Shown piece after piece: positions 53,414 to 61,811 of a DNA stretch of 64,000 nucleotides. Source of the DNA: Bdellovibrionales bacterium (GTDB taxonomy: Bacteria; Bdellovibrionota; UBA2428); assembly GCA_018266335.1 (NCBI GenBank), contig JAFEAR010000039.1, positions 1 through 64,000 of the forward strand. The letters are read 5' to 3'. The translations under genes were made by a program, and so were the position numbers. Positions within the stretch are counted from its first letter, which is position 1, and every line of letters begins with the position of its first letter. The notes beneath the pieces are model-generated. The model did no database searches, had not been told where the DNA came from, and saw only the letters and a program-made list of their open reading frames with translations.

Positions 53414-54033
53414 GATGCGTTCTCCTTTTTGGCCTTCGAGCGAATGTAAAAGAAAATTCCCAGACCCGCGAGCAAAGCAACGGGAATAAGAATGGTCTTG
53501 GCGGTGCCCAACATTTTGTAGAGCTCGTCGGAGTCCTCGGCAAAGCGCTCGCCCGCCAAGTGCCCCAACCAAACAAAGAGGGGCGCGCTAACTAGAGCGG
53601 CAAAGCCATCAAAAGCCAGAAACTTATAAAAGGGAAAGTGCAGCGAACCCGAGGTAAAGAAAATCGGAGTGCGAAAGCCCGGCAAAAAGCGGCCCACGAA
53701 CACCACTCCAGATCCGTACTTCGTGTAGAGTCCTTTGATGCGCGGGAGTTTTTCCGGGGCAATCATGAGCCGGCCCAGCTTTGTGTCCAAGAACTTTTTC
53801 CCGAGCACGCGGCCGGCCGCATAGATGGTTAAATCTCCGCCCATGATTCCCAAGTACATCAACGCCGCCGTGATCCAAAAAGAGTGTCCGTACTGGGCGG
53901 CAAGAAAGCCCGCCGCCACCAGCACCACATCTTCGGGCAAGGGCAAACCAAAACCGCAAAGCAGGAGCAACATGAACGGACCCCAAAGGGCCATAATATT
54001 GCCGTCAAAAGCTGCGAGGATGTGGTCTAGCAC
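53410..54033 (-). CDS. DedA-family membrane protein
   Basis: A 207-residue protein with four to five hydrophobic segments and the DedA/SNARE-associated motif GVVFVGRFLPGFRTPIFFTSG (the core GRFLPGFRTPIFF is diagnostic). DedA proteins are flippases for undecaprenyl phosphate or related lipids and affect envelope homeostasis. It begins nine bases after the S8 protease ends and is the first gene before thiB. Confidence 0.92.
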   Translation of the reverse strand: MLDHILAAFDGNIMALWGPFMLLLLCGFGLPLPEDVVLVAAGFLAAQYGHSFWITAALMYLGIMGGDLTIYAAGRVLGKKFLDTKLGRLMIAPEKLPRIKGLYTKYGSGVVFVGRFLPGFRTPIFFTSGSLHFPFYKFLAFDGFAALVSAPLFVWLGHLAGERFAEDSDELYKMLGTAKTILIPVALLAGLGIFFYIRSKAKKENAS

Positions 54034-54042
54034 GAGGCGATT

Positions 54043-55674
54043 CTACAGCAGGGAGGCACGCTTAGCGAAGCGAAGCCACTTTTTCGTTAAAGCAAAGGCC
54101 AGGTAAATCGAGGCCAGGAGCGCCAGGGAGTTGCCACCAAGGAATCCTTCCTGATTCTTAATGTCCCGCAGCGTTCCGCAGCCACCACCACCGTGCGAAT
54201 CGCTTTGCGAACCTGCATCGGCGCTTTGCACGCTCATGCCGGGAGCGGCCGGACGATCACCGTGAGAAACAGCCGTACGGGCCGCATTGAAGGCCGCCCG
54301 GGCATCCACCATAGCGGAGCTGCGTATTTGGGACATCTTACTGGTCACCGTGGCGCTGTTCACAATGAGCTGTTTGACTTCGTAATTCGTTAGCGAGCGG
54401 TTAATGGCCCGCACCACTCCTGCAATCCCTGCCACCACGGGAGTCGCCATCGAAGTTCCACGTTTGCGAATATAGGGGGAGGAACTCGAATTCGGATAGG
54501 CCGCGTTCGTGCTCCACATGCCAATTCCACCTAACCCATCGATGTAATCGCCTGGAGCGGCGATATCGACCGTGGTTTTTCCGTAGTTGGAAAATGAGGA
54601 GAGAGAGAAATCGCGCAAGGTCCCACCCACGGAGTAGGTGGGAGTTAAAGACGCCACGCTCATCAGGCCGGGAATATTAAAATTAGCGGGAAAGTACGGT
54701 GTGGTGTCGTTATTGTTTTGCACCCCGCCTTCGGAATTACCCGCGGCCACCGCAAAGAACACGTCTTGGTTATAGAGCGTAACCATGGTGTCGTAGAGTG
54801 CGCGGGAGAACGATTCCGTTCCCTTCGCACCCCAACTCGCATTCACCACTTTGGCACCACGAGCAAGCGCATAATCCAGCGCATCGATCGCCGCGGAAGT
54901 AGATCCCACGCCGCTCGCACTAATAAACCGCACCGGCAAAACTTCTACCGCTACGGCCTCCCCAAAGGAATTTGCAATCGCCTGATCGCGCACGGCCTTA
55001 ACAATGCCGCTTACGTGGGTGCCGTGATCCGTGGTGGTTTCAATCGTATCGCCATTGTGCGAAAGCACGTTGCCACCGTAAATATCATCTACGTAACCAT
55101 TGCCATCGTCATCCGTGCCGGCCGCGCCGTTTGCTTCGGCCAGGTTCACAGCTAAACCGGATTGCAGATACGGATGCGTCGTTGTCGCGCCCGTATCGAT
55201 CACCGCCACAATCACGGGGGAGGTGCCACCGTAAACAACATTGGGATCGGGAGCATTGTCATTAAGATTTAAGAAGTCCGCCATCCAAGGGGCCGAGGCC
55301 TGCGAAGCGGGGCTATCCGCCGCCGAGGCCGAGCTCAATTTCCATTCCACATCTTTTTCGTAGTAGTCCACGAGCGGATGATCCTTGAGCGTGGCGTCGA
55401 TGTCGGCCTTTTCACCCGCCACCACCACAATGCCGAAACGACCATACGCGCGCGACTTGATGGCCGAACCGGACGACAGTTCCGTGCTGAGGGCCCGCGC
55501 GTTGGTGGACCCCACCAAACGACGCGAAGTCGAATCCAACGACGAACCAGACTTCATTTTTACGATGTAACGAGCGGCCCAAGCGGGCGTTGCGGACCAA
55601 AGAAGGGAGCCCAGAGTAAGTGCCAAAACCATGACGCGATTCGAATGACTCGATGCTGTGGACTTCCTGCCCAT
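54043..55674 (-). CDS. Subtilisin-like (S8) serine protease with C-terminal sorting-type tail
   Basis: A 543-residue secreted protease starting at ATG 55674 (GGGAGG five bases upstream). A signal peptide (cleavage near SATPAWA) is followed by an I9-like prodomain (YIVKMKSGSSLDS to about 110), then the catalytic triad in AVIDTGATT (D160), DHGTHVSG (H217) and RGTSMATPVVAG (S408), with oxyanion N312 in AAGNSEGG. The C terminus is unusual: GGGGCG (about 495-500), a hydrophobic segment (NSLALLASIYLAFAL) and a basic end. No downstream processing partner is visible. Confidence 0.92.
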   Translation of the reverse strand: MGRKSTASSHSNRVMVLALTLGSLLWSATPAWAARYIVKMKSGSSLDSTSRRLVGSTNARALSTELSSGSAIKSRAYGRFGIVVVAGEKADIDATLKDHPLVDYYEKDVEWKLSSASAADSPASQASAPWMADFLNLNDNAPDPNVVYGGTSPVIVAVIDTGATTTHPYLQSGLAVNLAEANGAAGTDDDGNGYVDDIYGGNVLSHNGDTIETTTDHGTHVSGIVKAVRDQAIANSFGEAVAVEVLPVRFISASGVGSTSAAIDALDYALARGAKVVNASWGAKGTESFSRALYDTMVTLYNQDVFFAVAAGNSEGGVQNNNDTTPYFPANFNIPGLMSVASLTPTYSVGGTLRDFSLSSFSNYGKTTVDIAAPGDYIDGLGGIGMWSTNAAYPNSSSSPYIRKRGTSMATPVVAGIAGVVRAINRSLTNYEVKQLIVNSATVTSKMSQIRSSAMVDARAAFNAARTAVSHGDRPAAPGMSVQSADAGSQSDSHGGGGCGTLRDIKNQEGFLGGNSLALLASIYLAFALTKKWLRFAKRASLL

Positions 55675-55876
55675 CTCGCCCTCCCCGTGCCCCATATGAC
55701 AAATTTTCGACGTTTTCGGGTTAGCGCGTCAGGATTCTTTTTTCGCGACACGAAAGCACTATCAATTTCAGAGGGTTAAAAATGTGTGCCAACAACATTT
55801 GCGCCTCCCAACTGAAATTCCTTGCCTCACAAATAGCTTTTGAATTCGGGGGCATTCCCTCCTATTCAAGGGAGCC

Positions 55877-56788
55877 ATGAACGAAACGCCAACGAAGACT
55901 GTGCTCCCTCCCCAAAAGCCCCAGGCGGTCTCGCACATGCTGTGGTTCTTTGTGTTTCCGTCTCTGTTGTTCATGGGCTGGGCATCGTACAAATTCGTCG
56001 GCACGGTTTTGCATCCCAAACCGCAAGATGCCTTCACGAAACTAGAGGACGTCCGATCGGCCAAGTCCGCGGGTGATCGCTGGCAAGCGGCGTACGGATT
56101 GGCGCAGGCCCTCCAAAACATGTCGCACAGTGGAGAATTAAAAAACTTACCGGACGCCAAAAAAGACGAGCTCTACAACACGCTCGCGGACGTGCTGAAA
56201 AATCACGCATCCGATGCTCGCCTGCGCAAATATCTCTTTCTCACTCTGGGACAGATGGGCGACGCGCGCGCGTTACCCTCCCTCGAGCTCGGACTTAAAG
56301 ATCTCTCCCCCGAAAGTCGGTTCTATGCCGCCTGGGGACTCATCGAAATTCTCTCTAAAAACCCTACCGCTCTCCGGGCAGACCACATCGCCACCGCCCA
56401 CGAGTGGATGAAAGACGAGGATCCTGCGTTCCGAAAAATTGGCACCACTTTTTTGGCGAACCAGGGCGACGCCAACTCCCTACGCGATATTGAAGGCATG
56501 CTGAATGATCGCGATCGCGAAGTGCGTTGGAACGCGGCGGTCGCACTTGCCTCGAAAGGATCCAGCAAAGCCGTTCCCGTGCTGACGGAAGTTTTCGATT
56601 TGAAAGTTCTTCGCTCCGTGGAGTTCAAGAGTTCCGAGGATCTGACACAAGTCGTAGCTGCCGGCTACGGAGCCGCGCGGAAATTAAACAATCCGGCGCT
56701 GCTCGCCGCGGCCCAAAACCTAAAAGCCACGGTCGATGTAAAAACGCCCGAAGGCCGCGCCATTCACGCGGCCATTCGGGACAATTAG
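55877..56788 (+). CDS. HEAT-repeat protein, membrane-anchored
   Basis: A 303-residue protein with one N-terminal membrane helix (MLWFFVFPSLLFMGWASYKF, about 21-40) and at least four HEAT/PBS-lyase-type repeats, for example DARLRKYLFLTLGQMGDARA and DREVRWNAAVALASKGSSKA. HEAT repeats give a curved protein-binding surface. It is separated by 202 bases from the divergent S8 protease and shares a stop-codon overlap with the convergent Fe-S gene. Role unknown; its neighbour suggests a redox-complex link. Confidence 0.85.
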   Translation: MNETPTKTVLPPQKPQAVSHMLWFFVFPSLLFMGWASYKFVGTVLHPKPQDAFTKLEDVRSAKSAGDRWQAAYGLAQALQNMSHSGELKNLPDAKKDELYNTLADVLKNHASDARLRKYLFLTLGQMGDARALPSLELGLKDLSPESRFYAAWGLIEILSKNPTALRADHIATAHEWMKDEDPAFRKIGTTFLANQGDANSLRDIEGMLNDRDREVRWNAAVALASKGSSKAVPVLTEVFDLKVLRSVEFKSSEDLTQVVAAGYGAARKLNNPALLAAAQNLKATVDVKTPEGRAIHAAIRDN

Positions 56789-58788
56789 GTCAGCTGCGCG
56801 GCCACTAGCTCCGCCACGTCCAATACCTTAACGGTGTCCTGCACGCCCTTGCCATTCACTCCGTCGGTGATCATCACTTGGCAATAGGGACAGCCCGCGG
56901 CAATGACGTCGGGTTTCGTGGTGAGTGCTTCTTCCACGCGCTCCACGTTGATGCGCTTGCCAATAGTCTCCTCCATCCACATGCGCGCGCCACCGGCGCC
57001 GCAGCACAGACCCGTCTTGCGATTGCGCGGCATTTCTACGAGTTCTACTCCGGGAATCGCCTTAATGGCCGAACGCGGAGCTTCGTACACTTCGTTGTAG
57101 CGGCCCAAATAGCAAGAGTCGTGAAAAGCCACCTTCCCCTTCGAGGGCGAGAGCGAGAGCTTCTTCTGCTGGTTCAGTTGGTCAATGAAGTCCGTGTGGT
57201 GCAAAACTTCGGCGGTAAAGCCAAAATCCGGATACTCGTTCTTCAGGGTATTGAAACAGTGCGGGCAGGTGGTGAGAATTTTTTTCACGTTGTAGCGCTT
57301 GAGCACTTCAATATTCGCATCGATCATCGTCTTCGCCAAATATTCATTGCCCGCCCGCCGCGCGGTTTCGCCGTTGCAAAGTTCCTCTTTACCCAGAATC
57401 GCAAAATCCACATTGGCGGCCTTCAAAATTTTCACAAAGGCCGTGGAGATTTTTTTGTTCCGATCGTTAAAGCTGCCGGCACAACCCACGTAAAAAAGAT
57501 ATTCCGCATTGGGATTTTCGGAGTAGCGCTTCACGCCCAAATCCTTAGCCCACTCATCGCGCAAATCGGGCGAAAAGCCCCAGGGATTGCTCTGCGTTTC
57601 CCAGTTCTTCATGGTGTTCTGAAGTTCCGCCGGCATGGAGCCCTGCATGAGAACCAAGTGGCGACGCATGTCGACGATCTTGTCGACGTGTTCAATCATC
57701 ACGGGGCAGGCTTCCACGCAGGCCTTGCAAGTGGTGCAGGCCCAGAGGGTGTCGTAGGTCAAGCCGCTCGCGTCGCCAATCAGGGGCACTGAAGGTTCGG
57801 CCGCTTTATCTTTTTCAAATTCATGGCTGAATTGTTTTGAGTAACGCTTGATATCCTCGATGAGCTTCATGGGTTGCAGCGGCTTGCCCGTCACGGTGGT
57901 GGGGCAAAACTCATTGCAACGGCCGCACGACGTGCAGCTGTAGGCATCGAGAATGTCCTTCCACGGCATTTCGGGCAACTTGCCCACGCCGTAGCTGGTC
58001 TGCGTTTCATCCGCAAAGTTCACCGCCGTAAAAGTTCCTCGGGGACGCAACCGAGAGAAGAACACGTTCGGTCCCGCCGTCATGATGTGCAAATGTTTGG
58101 AGTGCGGAATGTAAAGCAGGAATCCGAACACGGTCATCATGTGCACGGCCCAGCCGGCATAGCCGATGATTTCGCAAACTTCATGCGAAGCACCGCCAGA
58201 CAAAAGCAGCTGCGCAATGAAGCTAGAAACGGGCCGGAACTCCGGCGAGTAGGCATGTTCGTTAGCGACGGCAATAAATCCCGCCATGGCAATCATGTTG
58301 GCAAACACGTGCCCGAAGGTCAGCGAAAGAACCACCAACGCGTCCCGACGATGGAGCGCGTCCTTGGGCAAACGGGCCGGCCCCTTTACGAGTCGACGCC
58401 AAAAACCATACAGAGCCGCCAGGGCAACGAGGGGCTGCATGATGTCCTGCAACCAAACCAACCCCAAGGCAAGGGGCCCTAGAATCATGCGAAAGTTAAA
58501 GCCGTGGAAAAAACCTTCGATCACCGACTCGCCGGTTCCGGCCGTGATGATAATGAAACCCGAGAAGATCACGAAATGCTGCAGGCCCGAAATCGGGTCC
58601 TTCATAAGCTTTCCGTGCCCGAACACGTTCTTCATGACGAGGCCCCAGCGGGCCTCGGGCCGGTCCGTTAGCTTTTCGTCGCGCCCTAAACGGATCGCCC
58701 GGAAAATTTTGGAGAAGTCGCGAAAGGCGATGGCTCCACAGACCAAAACAAGAGTTACGGTAAATAAAAATCTTAGATCGAAAGTCAT
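56785..58788 (-). CDS. FadF/HdrD-like membrane Fe-S oxidoreductase
   Basis: A 667-residue protein with an N-terminal membrane cytochrome-b-like region of about six helices (residues 1-235, NarI/DsrM type), two 4Fe-4S motifs CTSCGRCNEFCP (285-296) and CTTCKACVEACP (351-362), and two cysteine-rich CCG domains (about 425-660; CAGSFNDRNKK and GLCCGAGGARMWME). This layout matches the FadF/EMFO type that passes electrons from electron-transfer flavoprotein to quinone during fatty-acid oxidation. The electron donor is inferred; no etf gene is in view. Confidence 0.9.
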   Translation of the reverse strand: MTFDLRFLFTVTLVLVCGAIAFRDFSKIFRAIRLGRDEKLTDRPEARWGLVMKNVFGHGKLMKDPISGLQHFVIFSGFIIITAGTGESVIEGFFHGFNFRMILGPLALGLVWLQDIMQPLVALAALYGFWRRLVKGPARLPKDALHRRDALVVLSLTFGHVFANMIAMAGFIAVANEHAYSPEFRPVSSFIAQLLLSGGASHEVCEIIGYAGWAVHMMTVFGFLLYIPHSKHLHIMTAGPNVFFSRLRPRGTFTAVNFADETQTSYGVGKLPEMPWKDILDAYSCTSCGRCNEFCPTTVTGKPLQPMKLIEDIKRYSKQFSHEFEKDKAAEPSVPLIGDASGLTYDTLWACTTCKACVEACPVMIEHVDKIVDMRRHLVLMQGSMPAELQNTMKNWETQSNPWGFSPDLRDEWAKDLGVKRYSENPNAEYLFYVGCAGSFNDRNKKISTAFVKILKAANVDFAILGKEELCNGETARRAGNEYLAKTMIDANIEVLKRYNVKKILTTCPHCFNTLKNEYPDFGFTAEVLHHTDFIDQLNQQKKLSLSPSKGKVAFHDSCYLGRYNEVYEAPRSAIKAIPGVELVEMPRNRKTGLCCGAGGARMWMEETIGKRINVERVEEALTTKPDVIAAGCPYCQVMITDGVNGKGVQDTVKVLDVAELVAAQLT

Positions 58789-58830
58789 AGGTCGCTGTGC
58801 GTCCCCCTTCTTGCTATGTATGAAGGTAAC

Positions 58831-59673
58831 ATGTCGGACCTCGGATTTGAATTGTTCCTCCGTTTCTTATGGGGTTCTTGCCTCGTCCTCACGCTCATCT
58901 CGCGTCGCGAGACCTCAGAGCGCTTCGTTCGCATCGCCGCCTGGATTGTGGCCGGATGTGCAGCGTTCGCTTTTTGGCTGGGGCGCTCAAGCGCCGTCTT
59001 TCCCCAATCACTCGTAGGCGCCAGCCTGACTGCGCTCGTAGCCGGTTCTTTTCTATACGGCTACGGCCAGGCCCGCTTCGTGCGAACTCTGGGCTTTTTA
59101 CTCTACGCCCTGGCGCCAATGCCTATTTTTCTTCACGTTGGTGCACGCGCCTCGGTTAACTTCATAACGAGCGCCCTGTTGTTCGGAACAATTTTTGTTG
59201 GTCAGTATCTGGGACACTGGTTTCTCAACGTACCCGGCATTCACATTCGTGAATTCCAGCGCATCGTCAAAGCTTTGATGGTCGCGCTGGCGCTCCGAAG
59301 CGTAGAGGTTATCTATACGCTCTTTTTTGTGGTTGGAATTCATCCGCGCCCGGGCATCGACGTCATGGGACGTCCCCTGGGTATTGACGTTAACTCTAGT
59401 GCCGCCGTGGCCCAACTCGCCTCGGCCCACTCGCTGCTGAGTCTCGATGGCGAGTCGTGGTTCGGACTAGGTTTTTTTGGCCTCATTCTCCTCGCCACCC
59501 GGCTCCTGTGGGGTCTTTTGGCTCCCTACTTGCTGGTCTACATGGTCAAGCAAACCGTCGACGCACGGTCTACCCAATCCGCCACGGGTATTCTGTACGC
59601 CTTTAGCGTGATGATTATTTTGGGCGAAGGCACCGCCCTTTACCTGCGCAACTCCCTGGGTTGGTTTTTGTAG
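58831..59673 (+). CDS. Polytopic membrane protein of unknown function
   Basis: A 280-residue protein from ATG 58831 (AAGG just upstream; an alternative ATG at 58816 lacks a ribosome site). It has about eight hydrophobic segments, no recognised domain, and few charged residues. It diverges from the Fe-S protein gene and is followed after nine bases by another small membrane protein, so they may form a pair. I do not recognise the family. Confidence 0.75.
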   Translation: MSDLGFELFLRFLWGSCLVLTLISRRETSERFVRIAAWIVAGCAAFAFWLGRSSAVFPQSLVGASLTALVAGSFLYGYGQARFVRTLGFLLYALAPMPIFLHVGARASVNFITSALLFGTIFVGQYLGHWFLNVPGIHIREFQRIVKALMVALALRSVEVIYTLFFVVGIHPRPGIDVMGRPLGIDVNSSAAVAQLASAHSLLSLDGESWFGLGFFGLILLATRLLWGLLAPYLLVYMVKQTVDARSTQSATGILYAFSVMIILGEGTALYLRNSLGWFL

Positions 59674-59682
59674 GGAGCATCC

Positions 59683-60165
59683 ATGTCGTTCCGCAAATCT
59701 TATTATTGGGACACTCGGCGTTTAGCTCTCGACTTGCGTGCCGGCCAAGTGAGCGAAAGTTTCAAGGCCAAAGCCTTCGCCTTCACGGGCGCATTGCTTT
59801 ACTTTCAGCCCCTGACCGCTGGACTCGAGGGCCCTCCTAATTTCTGGTCGAATTTATCGGCGGTGCTTTCGGGTGCCGGATTTATTCTGAGCGTGATTCT
59901 TACTTACCGGCTGAATCGCGCGGGCGACGATCGTGACTTTGTGGGTCGTTTTGCCGCCCTCTCCTTACCCCTCACCATCAAACTTTTCCTGCTGCAATTC
60001 CTCGTAGCGGTGCCGCTCTCGCTGGGACTTACGAATCCCGAAGCCACACAGGCCAGCACGGAATTCCAAGTTTTCGAAGCGGGTTTTTCCCTACTGCTGG
60101 ACGCCCTGTGGATAGTCAGAATGCGCCAGTATTTTATTTGGATTCGTTCGGAACCGAAGAACTAA
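59683..60165 (+). CDS. Small membrane protein of unknown function
   Basis: A 160-residue protein with a basic N terminus (SFRKSYYWDTRRLALDLRAG) and three or four membrane helices. No family is recognised. It is probably translated with the preceding membrane gene, given the nine-base gap with GGGAG before the ATG. Its stop overlaps that of the convergent MBL gene. Confidence 0.72.
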   Translation: MSFRKSYYWDTRRLALDLRAGQVSESFKAKAFAFTGALLYFQPLTAGLEGPPNFWSNLSAVLSGAGFILSVILTYRLNRAGDDRDFVGRFAALSLPLTIKLFLLQFLVAVPLSLGLTNPEATQASTEFQVFEAGFSLLLDALWIVRMRQYFIWIRSEPKN

Positions 60166-60875
60166 CGAAAAAACGGGTTGCTCTCTTTTTCCTGCCCTAC
60201 ACTGGTAAAGGGACCATGCCCCGGAATCACCAATGTTTCGGGCGGAAGCGAAAACAATTTTGCCTTGATGCTCGAAAGAATAAGCGGATGATCGCCACCC
60301 CACAGGTCCGTGCGACCGATGCTCCCGCGAAACAAAGTATCGCCGCTTATTAAAACTTTCTTTGCGCTCTGCTCGGCACCGGTGCGAAAGGACCTAGGCG
60401 CCTCGGCTCCGGCAAGGCCATCCGCAAAAAGACAACAGGAGCCCGGCGTGTGGCCCGGCGTATGAATGGCTCGCATTTTCTCGAAACCCTCGTAGCGCTG
60501 CCCGTCCTTGATGCCCTCAAAACTGGAGGGAACGGCGAAGGGACGCAGCCCCAACAACGCAGACTGCACATCAATGTGTTCGTAGAGCCAGCGGTCACCC
60601 TCGTGCAGATAAACTTTTGGCGCTGCCTTACCGGACTCAACATTCTTTTTACTCAACAAATCGTAGAGGAAAAGCGTGGCTCCCACGTGGTCCAAATGGG
60701 CGTGGGTGTGCCAAAGGGCCGTTACGGTCAACTCGGGATCCAACCGCTCCAAAATGGATTCGGCCTCGTCCCCGGGGTCCACCACGATGGCCTCTTTAGT
60801 GTCGCGGTTCACCAGCAAGGTGCAATTGCATTGGAAGGATCCCACGGGAAAGGTGTCGGTTTCGTAAGCGCTCAT
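60162..60875 (-). CDS. Metallo-beta-lactamase-fold hydrolase (glyoxalase II-like)
   Basis: A 237-residue MBL-fold enzyme with the zinc motif HTHAHLDH (56-63), AIVVDPGDEAESI near the N terminus, RAIHTPGHTPGSCC, and GDTLFRGSIGRTDL, the glyoxalase-II/YcbL-type set. Such enzymes hydrolyse thioesters or persulfide compounds. The gene diverges from the HAD gene with a 66-base gap. Confidence 0.9.
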   Translation of the reverse strand: MSAYETDTFPVGSFQCNCTLLVNRDTKEAIVVDPGDEAESILERLDPELTVTALWHTHAHLDHVGATLFLYDLLSKKNVESGKAAPKVYLHEGDRWLYEHIDVQSALLGLRPFAVPSSFEGIKDGQRYEGFEKMRAIHTPGHTPGSCCLFADGLAGAEAPRSFRTGAEQSAKKVLISGDTLFRGSIGRTDLWGGDHPLILSSIKAKLFSLPPETLVIPGHGPFTSVGQEKESNPFFR

Positions 60876-60941
60876 GATGTCAAAATCTTTATCCGAATCG
60901 GGCGTCGAGAAAACAAATATCTCGGACTATCTTGGGGATCT

Positions 60942-61802
60942 ATGGCGTCGGTTAAACTTACCCCCTACAGCGCCCGTGAAATTACGGAGCTCTTGCTAAA
61001 AGAGTCGCCCGCGGACGCCCCCTGGGTATTTGATTGCGACGGCACCCTCATCTCCGGCGATGTTGCCTCGCATACGGCCTGGGGCCTCGTGCGGGCCGGC
61101 ATCGCCCATCCGGACGAACTTCCCTCCTACTGGGCCGACCTCAAAAAGCGTCCCTTCACCTACCGCGACTTTCTCAATCTACGCGAACACATCGGCGAAA
61201 AGCGCGGGATCAATGGAGTCTACGAGTGGGAATCGCTCCTGCAGGCCGGCTGCGACGCTAAGACGGTAATGCACGTCGCAAGCGAAGTGATCGACGAAGG
61301 CGTCGCGCAGGGGTCGGTGCACTTCACCGACGTTCTCTCGGGCATCGCCGCCCGACGCAAGGGCTCCGCCTGGATCGTGAGCGGATCCCCGCAGGCCTGC
61401 GTGGCCGCGGTGGGCGCAAAACTCGGCATTCCTGCCGAGCGTGTCATCGGCACACTGCTCGAAACCGTCGACGGTATTTACGCGCCTCGCATTCTTCCTC
61501 CGGGCGTTATTTGGGAAAAACTCAAGCGCCTCGCCCTCGAGGAAAACGGTGTTTATAAGCCCTGGTTGGTCGCCGGCGATTCCATTGGCGACTGGCACAT
61601 GATGGCCATGGCCACGCACTGGTGCTGGTGCGTCGTGTGGGACGAACATCGCCACCGCGGAGAAGAGTTCCGAAAAATTGTGCAAGAGAACGTTCTCGGT
61701 GATCGCGCTCAGCTCCCCAAGGAGGCCGGAATTTACGTTGCCCGCTTGCCGGAAAAAAATTGGATTTTTGAAGTTCGAGGCTCTAACCAGAAACCGTGGT
61801 AA
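60942..61802 (+). CDS. HAD-superfamily phosphatase
   Basis: A 286-residue HAD hydrolase. Motif I is VFDCDGTLISGD (D31 nucleophile, D33), motif II falls in WIVSGSPQA and motif IV is LVAGDSIGDWHMMAMA. The cap and motif II pattern (IVSGSP) is the PSP/HAD-IB type. Substrate unknown. ATG 60942 is preceded by GGGGA; the frame extends upstream antisense to the MBL gene but those codons are not protein-like. It lies nine bases before the ABC permease gene. Confidence 0.85.
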   Translation: MASVKLTPYSAREITELLLKESPADAPWVFDCDGTLISGDVASHTAWGLVRAGIAHPDELPSYWADLKKRPFTYRDFLNLREHIGEKRGINGVYEWESLLQAGCDAKTVMHVASEVIDEGVAQGSVHFTDVLSGIAARRKGSAWIVSGSPQACVAAVGAKLGIPAERVIGTLLETVDGIYAPRILPPGVIWEKLKRLALEENGVYKPWLVAGDSIGDWHMMAMATHWCWCVVWDEHRHRGEEFRKIVQENVLGDRAQLPKEAGIYVARLPEKNWIFEVRGSNQKPW

Positions 61803-61811
61803 GAGGCGCCC

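Noticed and set aside
54034..54042. Thiamine pyrophosphate riboswitch upstream of the dedA-thiBPQ run
   Set aside because: Only nine bases separate the S8 gene from dedA, so there is no room for the element.
55838..55866. Possible promoter TTGAAT-N17-TATTCA before the HEAT-repeat gene
   Set aside because: The predicted start would fall within or after the ribosome site and the -10 is poor.
60450..60941. N-terminal extension of the HAD phosphatase frame
   Set aside because: These codons lie antisense to the MBL gene; the HAD family N terminus and a ribosome site support ATG 60942.
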